From Gallionella sp. (GTDB lineage Bacteria; Pseudomonadota; Gammaproteobacteria; Burkholderiales; Gallionellaceae): a stretch of 9,729 bases of DNA. The position numbers and the translations under genes are program-made. The notes beneath the pieces were generated by a model. It made no database searches, was not told the DNA's origin, and was given only the letters and a program-made list of their open reading frames with translations. The DNA is taken from NCBI GenBank assembly GCA_017880945.1, contig JADGRM010000064.1, positions 1 to 9,729 of the forward strand, read 5' to 3'. Shown in pieces: positions 1-5,688 of the stretch. Position 1 is the first letter of the stretch. Every line of letters begins with the position of its first letter.

Positions 1-1022
1 CCACATTTGACTTTGGGGTGCCGCAGCGCGACCAGTTGCAGTTCTTCGGCAACCAGGACGCCGGGCGATTATTCGATCAGGCGGTAGCAAAACTCGAACT
101 ATTGGGTGGGCGCAAACTCACGATCGACTTCGCCCCTTTCCTTGAAACCGCGCGCCTGCTGTATGAAGGAGCCTGGGTCGCGGAACGGTATCTGGCGATA
201 CGCGATTTCATCGAGGCCAAACCGCAGGCACTGTTTCCGGTCACCCACGACATCATTGTCGCTGCTCGAGGGTTAAGTGCTGCGGACGCATTTGCCGGAA
301 CCTACCGTTTGCGGGAATTGAAACGCAAATGCGACAGGGTATGGGAGAGCGTGGACTGCATCGTGACACCGACTGCGGGAACCATTTATACCGTGGCCGA
401 AATGCACAACGACCCGATACGGCTGAATTCCAATCTCGGTTATTACACCAACTTCATGAACCTGCTGGATTACAGCGCGGCAGCTGTTCCCGCCGGCTTT
501 ATGTCGAACGGCTTGCCATTCGGGATCACGGTTTTTGCGCCCGCCCATCAGGATGTCCCTTTGCTGCATCTTGCGGAACGTTTGCAGAACGGAAGGCGCG
601 AACATGCATATACCGATGCTGTGCCATCCGGCCAGATCAGCGTGGCTGTTTGCGGTGCGCACCTTTCCGGAATGCCGCTGAACAAGCAGTTGACCGAACG
701 GCGCGCGCGTTTGACAGGCAAGATACTGACTGCACCGGATTACCGTTTTTATGCGCTTCCCGGCGGCCCGCCGTGGCGGCCCGGGCTTATTCAGGTGGAT
801 AAGGGTCAGGGATATGCGATCGAAGTTGAGGTATGGGAGATGCCCGCAACCGTATTTGGTTCGTTTGTTGCCGGCATCCCGGCACCGTTATGCATAGGGA
901 CGGTGACGCTGGAATCAGGAGAGCAGGTTAAAGGTTTCCTGTGCGAGCAGCATGCTGTGTCGGATGCCGCAGACATAAGCAGTTTTGGCGGCTGGCTAGC
1001 CTATCTGACTAGTTTGCGTTGA
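1..1022 (+). CDS. atzF: Allophanate hydrolase, 3' part (5' end outside window)
   Basis: Hydrolyses allophanate (urea-1-carboxylate) to ammonia and CO2 in the cytoplasm, the second step of the ATP-dependent urea carboxylase pathway. The reading frame is open from base 3, so the GTG at 18 is an internal valine, not a start (TFDFGVPQRDQLQFFG continues upstream). About 339 residues are visible; the family is usually near 600. The first ~205 residues are the end of the amidase-signature domain (FLETARLLYEGAWVAERY, VTPTAGTIYTV, NLLDYSAAAVPAGF, GLPFGITVFAP). From about base 636 comes the C-terminal allophanate hydrolase domain (VAVCGAHLSGMPLN, YRFYALPGGPPWRPGL, FVAGIPAPLCIGTVTLESG), known in this family to assist breakdown of the N-carboxycarbamate intermediate. 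The amidase Ser-Ser-Lys catalytic residues lie upstream and cannot be checked. It is convergent with the next gene, 5 nt between stop codons. The family call is firm; urea carboxylase should lie upstream but is not seen. Confidence 0.93.
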   Translation, partial: TFDFGVPQRDQLQFFGNQDAGRLFDQAVAKLELLGGRKLTIDFAPFLETARLLYEGAWVAERYLAIRDFIEAKPQALFPVTHDIIVAARGLSAADAFAGTYRLRELKRKCDRVWESVDCIVTPTAGTIYTVAEMHNDPIRLNSNLGYYTNFMNLLDYSAAAVPAGFMSNGLPFGITVFAPAHQDVPLLHLAERLQNGRREHAYTDAVPSGQISVAVCGAHLSGMPLNKQLTERRARLTGKILTAPDYRFYALPGGPPWRPGLIQVDKGQGYAIEVEVWEMPATVFGSFVAGIPAPLCIGTVTLESGEQVKGFLCEQHAVSDAADISSFGGWLAYLTSLR

Positions 1023-1027
1023 TCAGG

Positions 1028-1795
1028 TTACTCCGGGTTCCAGCACAACACGCGCCATGTTTTTCTGGAGCAAAGGTCTTGGCATACGCCTTTGACTGGA
1101 GTAAACACCGGCTCTTTTTCATAGAGTGCTTGGCCTTCGCGCCATGGCAGGGTAGATAGCATGATTTTCCAAGAATTACCTGCTCCTAGGATCAGACCAA
1201 ATGAAATCTCGAAATCGAGCAGCTGAACCAGCTCGTCTTGCGGATAATGTTGTAACTGATCAGAAGATTTGAAAGCTTGTTGCGCTAGCCTTGCCAAACG
1301 GTTACGCAAATAGATAAAGTGATTGCTGGAAACCAGCAGGTAACTGGCCGGTTCAGCAGGCTCGCCCTGATCGAGCAGTTGCAGCGCATAGCAACGTTCA
1401 TTCTTGTCGTCTGTTTTTCTTTCCCATATTTCGCTGTAAACATCCTCAATGCCATATTCCAGCAACTTGCCTGGGTGTTCAAAAAGCATCCTGCCGATGT
1501 CACGCTTGCCCGATGGCGGCTGGAAATCAATTGCACGTTTCCATTCGCATTGATTGCCCGTTACAGCCGTGATGCCGACAAAACCCTGTTGTTTTGCCAG
1601 CCATGAGAGTTGTTCGCCGGAACAACCGGCAAGTGACATGATTCCTGTAAAGTCTGGCCGATGGCCTGGAATCCGGATATCAGCATGCCAGCTACTGGTT
1701 TGCAGCCAACAGACCCGAGAGCTTCCATCGTGATAGTCGCTTGTTGCAAGGAGAGTACGCTGCCATAGCCCCCAATAGTTTGAAGGTACATTCAT
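1028..1795 (-). CDS. Uncharacterised Trp-rich 255-residue protein, coupled to EAL stub
   Basis: I do not recognise this protein with confidence. It starts MNVPSNYWGLWQRTLL and ends RVLCWNPE; no signal peptide or membrane segment is visible, so it is probably cytoplasmic. It has eleven tryptophans and alternating polar/hydrophobic stretches (CWLQTSSWHADIRIP, CEWKRAIDFQPP, SWKIMLSTLPWREG) that suggest a beta-rich, perhaps barrel-like fold. A distant link to Hri1-like proteins crossed my mind but I cannot support it. The reading frame extends upstream to an ATG at 1930, but I chose 1795: its ATG overlaps the stop of the upstream EAL fragment as ATGA, a standard coupling arrangement, and the extra 45 residues overlap the EAL gene in another frame and look like no domain. 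No clear Shine-Dalgarno precedes it, which fits coupling. GC content is lower than in comM/metH. Confidence 0.75.
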   Translation of the reverse strand: MNVPSNYWGLWQRTLLATSDYHDGSSRVCWLQTSSWHADIRIPGHRPDFTGIMSLAGCSGEQLSWLAKQQGFVGITAVTGNQCEWKRAIDFQPPSGKRDIGRMLFEHPGKLLEYGIEDVYSEIWERKTDDKNERCYALQLLDQGEPAEPASYLLVSSNHFIYLRNRLARLAQQAFKSSDQLQHYPQDELVQLLDFEISFGLILGAGNSWKIMLSTLPWREGQALYEKEPVFTPVKGVCQDLCSRKTWRVLCWNPE

Positions 1796-2235
1796 GTTGG
1801 CGTGCCCACTGTAAATATAGGACATTCGATGTCGCGTCCCCAATTGTGATACACCAAATTGGTGAACTGGCCTGACATAAAGTTTTTTCCCAATACGGTG
1901 ATCAACGGATTCACATTCAGGAAAATCCATGATTTTTTATCTGAACAGGCTGAGAAATTTTGCACATGAGCCGCGCGGCATAATCGATCGAGCAGCACAT
2001 TATCAGCCTCGCTTTGCACCTGCCCAAACAGCACGAATGGCGATACGGCCAAACCATCGGCTGACCGCGCGCGGCACAGTGCCTCATAACCAACGGGGTC
2101 ACTATGTGAGAGGCTGAAGATCGGCTGAAAGGCGCTTGTAATCGCGTAGTCCCGAAACGATCCTGTCACCCTGCCCTCATTTGCCAGGCTGATTCGATCG
2201 TTGATTGCACTGAAATCATATGTTTGGCTATTCAT
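1792..2235 (-). CDS. Truncated EAL-domain protein (147 residues)
   Basis: This is the N-terminal part of a cyclic-di-GMP phosphodiesterase-type EAL domain. FQPIFSL (36-42) precedes the signature YEALCRAR (50-57), followed by LLDRLCRAAHVQNF (81-94) and FLNVNP (105-110), the strand carrying a metal-binding Asn. A full EAL domain is about 240 residues. Here the similarity stops after residue ~110 and a 37-residue tail without EAL features follows. The downstream catalytic parts (the ExxE glutamate, DDFG aspartates, catalytic Lys, final Glu and Gln) are missing, and I could not find them in the other frames of the next gene, so this looks like a deletion rather than one frameshift. Enzymatic activity is not expected; c-di-GMP binding is doubtful. 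An AGGA lies about 7 nt before the ATG. Only ~29 nt separate the start from the amtB terminator, so transcription may come from read-through. It could equally be annotated as a pseudogene. Confidence 0.75.
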   Translation of the reverse strand: MNSQTYDFSAINDRISLANEGRVTGSFRDYAITSAFQPIFSLSHSDPVGYEALCRARSADGLAVSPFVLFGQVQSEADNVLLDRLCRAAHVQNFSACSDKKSWIFLNVNPLITVLGKNFMSGQFTNLVYHNWGRDIECPIFTVGTPT

Positions 2236-2264
2236 GCTGGTCCTGTTTTCAGTACTTGAGGTTT

Positions 2265-2291
2265 AAAAAAAAGGGCACCTTGCGGTGCCCT
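2265..2291 (-). terminator. Intrinsic terminator of the porin-glnK-amtB operon
   Basis: On the minus strand an 8-bp stem AGGGCACC / GGTGCCCT closes a GCAA (GNRA-type) tetraloop and runs straight into eight T residues. This is a textbook Rho-independent terminator, 34 nt after the amtB stop codon. Read on the plus strand the hairpin is preceded by A's and has no T-tract, so it works in the amtB direction only. Confidence 0.92.
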
Positions 2292-2294
2292 GAA

Positions 2295-2313
2295 TTGAAG
2301 CATTACGCTTCAA
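2295..2313 (-). other. Second stem-loop in amtB 3' UTR
   Basis: A perfect 7-bp inverted repeat, TTGAAGC and GCTTCAA around a 5-nt loop, lies between the amtB stop and the terminator hairpin, 3 nt from the terminator stem. With no T-tract of its own it is more likely a 3' end-stabilising or processing hairpin than a terminator. Confidence 0.55.
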
Positions 2314-2325
2314 GGAGTAAGAATC

Positions 2326-3927
2326 TTATAGGTTGTAGGCGTTTTCGCCGTGATCAGCCAAGTCGAGGCCAGTTTCCTGTGCTTCGTCGCTTGCGCGTAT
2401 GCCGATCGTTTTCTTCAGGATAAACAGGATCACGAAGGCCACGAAAGCAGACCACACCAGCGTGATGCCGATGTCCCAGAACTGGGAGATGAGCTGCGCC
2501 TTGGCATCGAAATCACCGACCTTGTTGGCAACGTAATCCCAGACACCTGTACCACCGAGTGCCGGATTGACGAATATGCCGGTACCGATGGAACCGATGA
2601 TTCCACCGACGCAGTGCACGCCGAAGGTATCCAAAGAATCGTCATATTTCAGCCAGGCCTTGAGATAAGTTACGGCGAAGAAGCAGATGATGGCAGCCAC
2701 AGCACAGACAACAAACGCACCACCCACACCGACATAGCCTGCGGCCGGGGTGATCGCTACCAAACCTGCGACGATGCCTGAACAGATGCCCAGCAAGCTT
2801 GGCTTACCCTTGACTACCCACTCGACCAGCATCCAGGTAACTCCGGCAACAGCAACGCCGAACAAGGTATTGAAGAAGGCCAGGCCGGCTGCACCGGTGG
2901 CTTCCAATGCAGAACCCGCATTGAAACCGAACCAGCCCATCCACAGCATGCCGGTACCGATTGCAGTCATCATCAGGCTGTGCGGAGGCATCGCTACCTT
3001 ACCGAAGCCCTTGCGCGGCCCAAGCATCAGCGCTGCAACCAGCGCCGCGATACCGGCGTTGATATGCACCACCGTACCACCGGCAAAGTCGATCGCGCCT
3101 TTCTGGAAGATGAAACCGGCGTGACTGTTGGCTGCATCGGCAGCTCCTTTGACAGTGGTGTAAGCATCGGGACCATCCCAGTACCAGACCATGTGCGAAA
3201 TCGGCAGGTAGGCAAAGGTGAACCACAGAACGCTGAATATGATCATCGCTGAGAACTTGAAACGTTCAGCAAAGCCACCGGAGATCAGCGCGACTGTGAT
3301 CGCAGCAAAGGTCAACTGGAACATCGCGTACACGAAGTCCGGTATGTACTGGCCTTTGCTGAAAGTTGCCGCCACAGCCGTAGTCGGATCGTCACCAGAC
3401 ATGAACCACTTGTCCAGCGAACCGATGAACGGCGCCAGCGCGCTGCCCTCGTGGCCAGCGGTGAACGCCATGCTGTACCCGTAGATCACCCAGAGCACTC
3501 CGATAACACAGAAAATCGCAAAGCTCTGCATCACGGTCGACAAGGCGTTCTTTCTGCGAACCATGCCTGCATAAAACAGGGCCAGGCCAGGGACAGTCAT
3601 CAGCAGCACGAATGCCGTTGAGGTCATCATCCATGCGACGTCGCCCTTGTTGCAGTCAAAACCCTTGTCGCCGCATTTCGGTGTGGCGACTGGTGCATCC
3701 GCCGCAGGTGCAACTGCGGCTGCGGCTGGTGCCGTAGCGGGTGCAGGTGCCGCTGTGGCTGCTGCCGCGGTTGCGGGAGCTGCCGCATCATCTGCGAATG
3801 CGGGGACTGCCAAACCGAACAGCACGGCCAGCAGCGCTATAGATGCTATAAATTTTTTAGTTACGGCATAACGCTCGCCCAGGCGGGCATTAGCCTTCTC
3901 TGAAACTACGCTTAGCTTCGTTTTCAT
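2326..3927 (-). CDS. amtB: Ammonium channel AmtB with signal peptide and Ala/Pro linker
   Basis: Inner-membrane trimeric channel of the Amt/Rh family that takes up ammonium. The core matches throughout: MTVPGLALFYAGMVRRKN, DFAGGTVVHINAG, MGWFGFNAGSALEA and DTFGVHCVGGIIG. The two pore histidines are His288 and His438, exactly 150 residues apart as in E. coli AmtB (168 and 318). The conserved C-terminal tail that contacts GlnK is present (ETGLDLADHGENAYNL). It has 533 residues, roughly 100 more than E. coli AmtB. The excess is N-terminal: a signal peptide with a long basic n-region (cleavage predicted after Ala45, AFA|DD), then an Ala/Pro/Thr-rich linker (46-83), then CGDKGFDC with two cysteines 7 apart, on the periplasmic side. 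The start ATG follows TAAGGA, which overlaps the glnK stop; 11 nt separate the two genes. GlnK is expected to plug the channel when nitrogen is sufficient. Confidence 0.97.
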   Translation of the reverse strand: MKTKLSVVSEKANARLGERYAVTKKFIASIALLAVLFGLAVPAFADDAAAPATAAAATAAPAPATAPAAAAVAPAADAPVATPKCGDKGFDCNKGDVAWMMTSTAFVLLMTVPGLALFYAGMVRRKNALSTVMQSFAIFCVIGVLWVIYGYSMAFTAGHEGSALAPFIGSLDKWFMSGDDPTTAVAATFSKGQYIPDFVYAMFQLTFAAITVALISGGFAERFKFSAMIIFSVLWFTFAYLPISHMVWYWDGPDAYTTVKGAADAANSHAGFIFQKGAIDFAGGTVVHINAGIAALVAALMLGPRKGFGKVAMPPHSLMMTAIGTGMLWMGWFGFNAGSALEATGAAGLAFFNTLFGVAVAGVTWMLVEWVVKGKPSLLGICSGIVAGLVAITPAAGYVGVGGAFVVCAVAAIICFFAVTYLKAWLKYDDSLDTFGVHCVGGIIGSIGTGIFVNPALGGTGVWDYVANKVGDFDAKAQLISQFWDIGITLVWSAFVAFVILFILKKTIGIRASDEAQETGLDLADHGENAYNL

Positions 3928-3938
3928 GGCATGTGTCC

Positions 3939-4277
3939 TTATAAGGCTTCTGCGCCGGATTCACCGGTGCGGATGCGTATGACTTGTTCTAGGTCGGAGA
4001 CAAAGATCTTGCCGTCGCCGATCTTGCCGGTATTAGCCGCCTTTTCGATCGCCTCGACCACCTGATCGAGCATGTCGCTTTTAATGGCAGCCTCCAGTTT
4101 TACTTTGGGCAGAAAATCCACCACATATTCCGCACCGCGATACAACTCGGTGTGACCCTTTTGCCGGCCAAAGCCCTTGACTTCGGTGACGGTGATGCCT
4201 TGCACGCCAATGGCGGAAAGGGCTTCACGCACCTCGTCGAGCTTGAACGGCTTGATGATAGCGACGACCATCTTCAT
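3939..4277 (-). CDS. glnK: Nitrogen regulatory PII protein GlnK
   Basis: Trimeric cytoplasmic PII signalling protein of 112 residues, the normal family length, which senses ATP/ADP and 2-oxoglutarate and controls AmtB and the NtrB/NtrC and adenylyltransferase systems. The T-loop motif YRGAEY (46-51) contains Tyr51, the residue uridylylated by GlnD. The second PII signature, TGKIGDGKIFVSDLEQVIRIRTGE (from residue 83), is intact. The N-terminus MKMVVAIIKPFKLDEVREAL is typical. A good AGGAGA ribosome site precedes the start. I call it GlnK rather than GlnB from its linkage to amtB, 11 nt downstream; sequence alone does not separate them. Its T-loop and the AmtB C-terminal tail are the predicted contact surfaces. 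Confidence 0.95.
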   Translation of the reverse strand: MKMVVAIIKPFKLDEVREALSAIGVQGITVTEVKGFGRQKGHTELYRGAEYVVDFLPKVKLEAAIKSDMLDQVVEAIEKAANTGKIGDGKIFVSDLEQVIRIRTGESGAEAL

Positions 4278-4302
4278 AACATTCTCCTATTTCATGTGAT
4301 CA

Positions 4303-4319
4303 GGGGTGGATTTCACCCC
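4303..4319 (-). other. Hairpin between porin gene and glnK
   Basis: GGGGTG and CACCCC form a 6-bp, almost all G-C stem around a 5-nt loop in the 52-nt gap between the porin stop and the glnK start. No T-run follows on the minus strand, so it is not a classical terminator. It could partially attenuate transcription or stabilise a processed mRNA end, giving different amounts of porin and of GlnK/AmtB. Confidence 0.5.
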
Positions 4320-4329
4320 CGATTGATTA

Positions 4330-5163
4330 TCAGAACGAGTGGACCACAGACAACGCTACAGCGCTCTTGCCCCAGTCTTTAGTTTGCCCGGAAGTGCTGG
4401 TATAGGTGTAATAGCCGCCTGATTTGGCATTCGTGTTGCTGTATGCCAAGCCAACCAGGTATCCGCTGAAATCCTTGGTTACATTCAACTTGTAATCGGA
4501 GTATGAAGGGTCAAAACCAGCCGCAACCAATGCGTCAGCAGGAGTGCCTTTATACTTTTGCTTGCCATAGTGCGCGCCTACGGTAACACCCGAGTCAGCC
4601 ACCGGATAACTGGCATTCACCTCCAGATAGGTAGTGCCTGAAGCGCTCGGAACAGTGAGGAAATCTCCCAACGCATAGGAGAGTTTGGCCGAGATCCACT
4701 TGTATCCGATGGAGCCATACATTTCAGCTGTATCCGCCTTAACAAAGCCTGCAGGTGGTGTGTAAGAGCCCAAATAGTTGTAGCGTATCAAGCCCACATC
4801 GTAGCTGAAGTCTGTGGCAAAACTGTTCCTGATGCCCAGGTAGGTATCGGTTTCCAAGCTGACATCGCCGGTTGCCCCTGACCCAGTGATCCAGCTGACA
4901 TTGGATCCCCATACGCCGGCATAAAATCCGCTGGAATGTGCATAATCGAAACCACCTTGTACCGCCGGTTTACCTACAGTTTGCGTGATCCCGCGAAATA
5001 CATAATTGCTTACCCAGCCTACGTTTGCAGTAACAGCGGGAGCGGGAGGTGCATCCGCTGCCATCGCCACACCAGGAACTGCCAATGCTGCCAAGACCAA
5101 AGTGGTCAACAGTTTGCTTTTAGCTGCGTTGAAACTCACTTTGTTTGCTTTGTTCGTTTTCAT
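4330..5163 (-). CDS. TorF-family (Gcw_chp) putative outer-membrane porin
   Basis: A 277-residue outer-membrane beta-barrel of the family annotated as TorF-type putative porin. Residues 1-35 form a signal peptide (basic n-region, LLTTLVLAALAVPG core, cleavage after VAMA). The mature protein opens with VTANVGWVSNYVFRGITQT, the family hallmark, continues with alternating aromatic/small-residue strands (YDVGLIRYNYLG, YKWISAKLSYALGDF, YLVGLAYSNTN) and ends in Phe (ALSVVHSF), as expected for BAM-dependent barrels. Of tandem ATGs at 5166 and 5163 I chose 5163, because AAAGGA sits 6 nt from it and only 3 nt from the other. The frame is open to 5346, but that extension would run through the sigma-54 promoter and has no signal peptide at its start. 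First gene of the operon with glnK and amtB. The substrate is unknown; passage of ammonium or small nitrogen compounds is an inference from context. Confidence 0.9.
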   Translation of the reverse strand: MKTNKANKVSFNAAKSKLLTTLVLAALAVPGVAMAADAPPAPAVTANVGWVSNYVFRGITQTVGKPAVQGGFDYAHSSGFYAGVWGSNVSWITGSGATGDVSLETDTYLGIRNSFATDFSYDVGLIRYNYLGSYTPPAGFVKADTAEMYGSIGYKWISAKLSYALGDFLTVPSASGTTYLEVNASYPVADSGVTVGAHYGKQKYKGTPADALVAAGFDPSYSDYKLNVTKDFSGYLVGLAYSNTNAKSGGYYTYTSTSGQTKDWGKSAVALSVVHSF

Positions 5164-5190
5164 CATGGTTCCTTTCTTGAGTTGAGAACG

Positions 5191-5204
5191 GGATAACATT
5201 ATCC
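5191..5204. promoter_or_regulatory. 14-nt palindrome at the start of the porin leader
   Basis: GGATAA and TTATCC arms (minus strand) flank two bases, forming a near-perfect dyad. It falls at roughly +3 to +16 from the transcription start predicted from the sigma-54 promoter. It could be a protein operator or a small 5'-end RNA hairpin; I recognise no regulator for it. Confidence 0.35.
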
Positions 5205-5217
5205 GCACGATCACATC

Positions 5218-5233
5218 AGCAGCATCCGTGCCA
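5218..5233 (-). promoter_or_regulatory. Sigma-54 (RpoN) promoter of porin-glnK-amtB
   Basis: Minus strand TGGCACG-N4-CTGCT matches the -24/-12 consensus TGGCACG-N4-TTGCA, with the invariant GG and GC at exactly the right spacing. The start point is predicted near 5207, about 41 nt before the porin ATG. An AT-rich stretch (about 5236-5275) and a partial IHF-like AATCAA (minus strand, 5275-5280) lie between it and the NtrC sites. The missing TTR half makes the IHF site itself doubtful. Confidence 0.85.
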
Positions 5234-5295
5234 AAGTTATTTTTACTTATGAAACAATGTATTAAAGTGGCCGCTTGATTGCGGCAGAAAATATG

Positions 5296-5312
5296 CGCAC
5301 CAATTTCATGCG
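5296..5312. promoter_or_regulatory. Weaker NtrC-type binding site
   Basis: CGCACCA-ATT-TCATGCG matches the NtrC consensus TGCACCA-N3-TGGTGCA at 6 of 7 positions in one arm and 4 of 7 in the other, with the canonical 3-nt spacer. Its centre (5304) is near -97 and about 30 bp, close to three helical turns, from the strong site, as expected for cooperating activator dimers. Confidence 0.55.
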
Positions 5313-5325
5313 CGCCGGCGGTCTT

Positions 5326-5343
5326 GTGCACCATTTGGTGCAC
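5326..5343. promoter_or_regulatory. Strong NtrC-type palindrome (enhancer)
   Basis: GTGCACCATTTGGTGCAC is a dyad with 8-bp perfect arms around TT, containing both NtrC half-sites TGCACCA and TGGTGCA. The usual spacer is 3 nt; here it is 2, so the core is 16 rather than 17 bp. It overlaps a further palindrome, TGGTGCACCA (5336-5345). Centred near -127 from the predicted sigma-54 start, a normal distance for an enhancer. Confidence 0.75.
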
Positions 5344-5396
5344 CACTTGAATGCGTCATTCTGGTGTGCAGAGAAGATTCCGGGCTAAGTGATTTT

Positions 5397-5405
5397 TGCT
5401 ACACT
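5397..5405 (+). promoter_or_regulatory. Probable extended -10 promoter of ubiK-comM
   Basis: TGC-TACACT fits an extended -10 element and would start transcription near 5412, leaving room for the GGGAG ribosome site at 5426-5430. No good -35 is seen. An alternative, TTGCTA-N17-TATAAC (5396-5424), scores better on paper but would start inside or after the ribosome site. Confidence 0.45.
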
Positions 5406-5437
5406 GACCGCCGTTACATATAACCGGGAGTGTCATC

Positions 5438-5686
5438 ATGTTGAACGCGAAATTATTCGAGGATCTCTCCGCCAAATTAAGCGCGGCGGCAAACAGCGGT
5501 CCCGCCAAGGACATCGAGAAAAACATGCGCGCCCTGCTCGCGCAGGGTTTCGCCAAACTCGATCTGGTGACCCGCGAAGAATTCGATGTGCAAGCACAGG
5601 TGTTGGCACGCACACGAGAAAAGTTGACCGCACTGGAAGCGCGTGTCGAGGAACTGGAAGCGCAACGCAACAAAACTACCTCATAG
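5438..5686 (+). CDS. ubiK: Ubiquinone biosynthesis accessory factor UbiK (BMFP/YqiC family)
   Basis: Small (82-residue) soluble accessory protein that, in enterobacteria, binds UbiJ and supports aerobic ubiquinone synthesis. The N-terminal half (FEDLSAKLSAAANSGPAKDIEKNMRALLAQGFAKLDLVTREEFD) is the typical amphipathic, membrane-interacting segment. Residues ~50-78 (VQAQVLARTREKLTALEARVEELEAQ) form a heptad-patterned coiled coil through which the family trimerises. Length and layout match the family. The ATG is preceded by GGGAG with an 8-nt gap. It is divergent from the porin operon and directly followed by comM after 2 nt; this pairing is one I know from other proteobacteria. Confidence 0.92.
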   Translation: MLNAKLFEDLSAKLSAAANSGPAKDIEKNMRALLAQGFAKLDLVTREEFDVQAQVLARTREKLTALEARVEELEAQRNKTTS

Positions 5687-5688
5687 AT

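Noticed and set aside
1796..1930. Longer N-terminus for the 255-residue protein
   Set aside because: Overlaps the EAL stub in a different frame with no domain similarity; the ATGA overlap supports 1795.
3647..3871. Ala-rich 74-codon plus-strand frame
   Set aside because: Antisense to the Ala/Pro-rich linker and signal peptide of amtB; GC-rich codons read as Ala on both strands.
5164..5346. Longer N-terminus for the porin
   Set aside because: It would include the sigma-54 promoter and NtrC sites and would bury the signal peptide.
5396..5424. Sigma-70 promoter TTGCTA-N17-TATAAC for ubiK
   Set aside because: The start would fall near 5431, after the GGGAG ribosome site, so the overlapping TGCTACACT element is preferred.
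5389..5688. Longer N-terminus for comM
   Set aside because: The 100 extra residues overlap ubiK in another frame and are low-complexity Arg-rich; the ComM fold begins at 5689.
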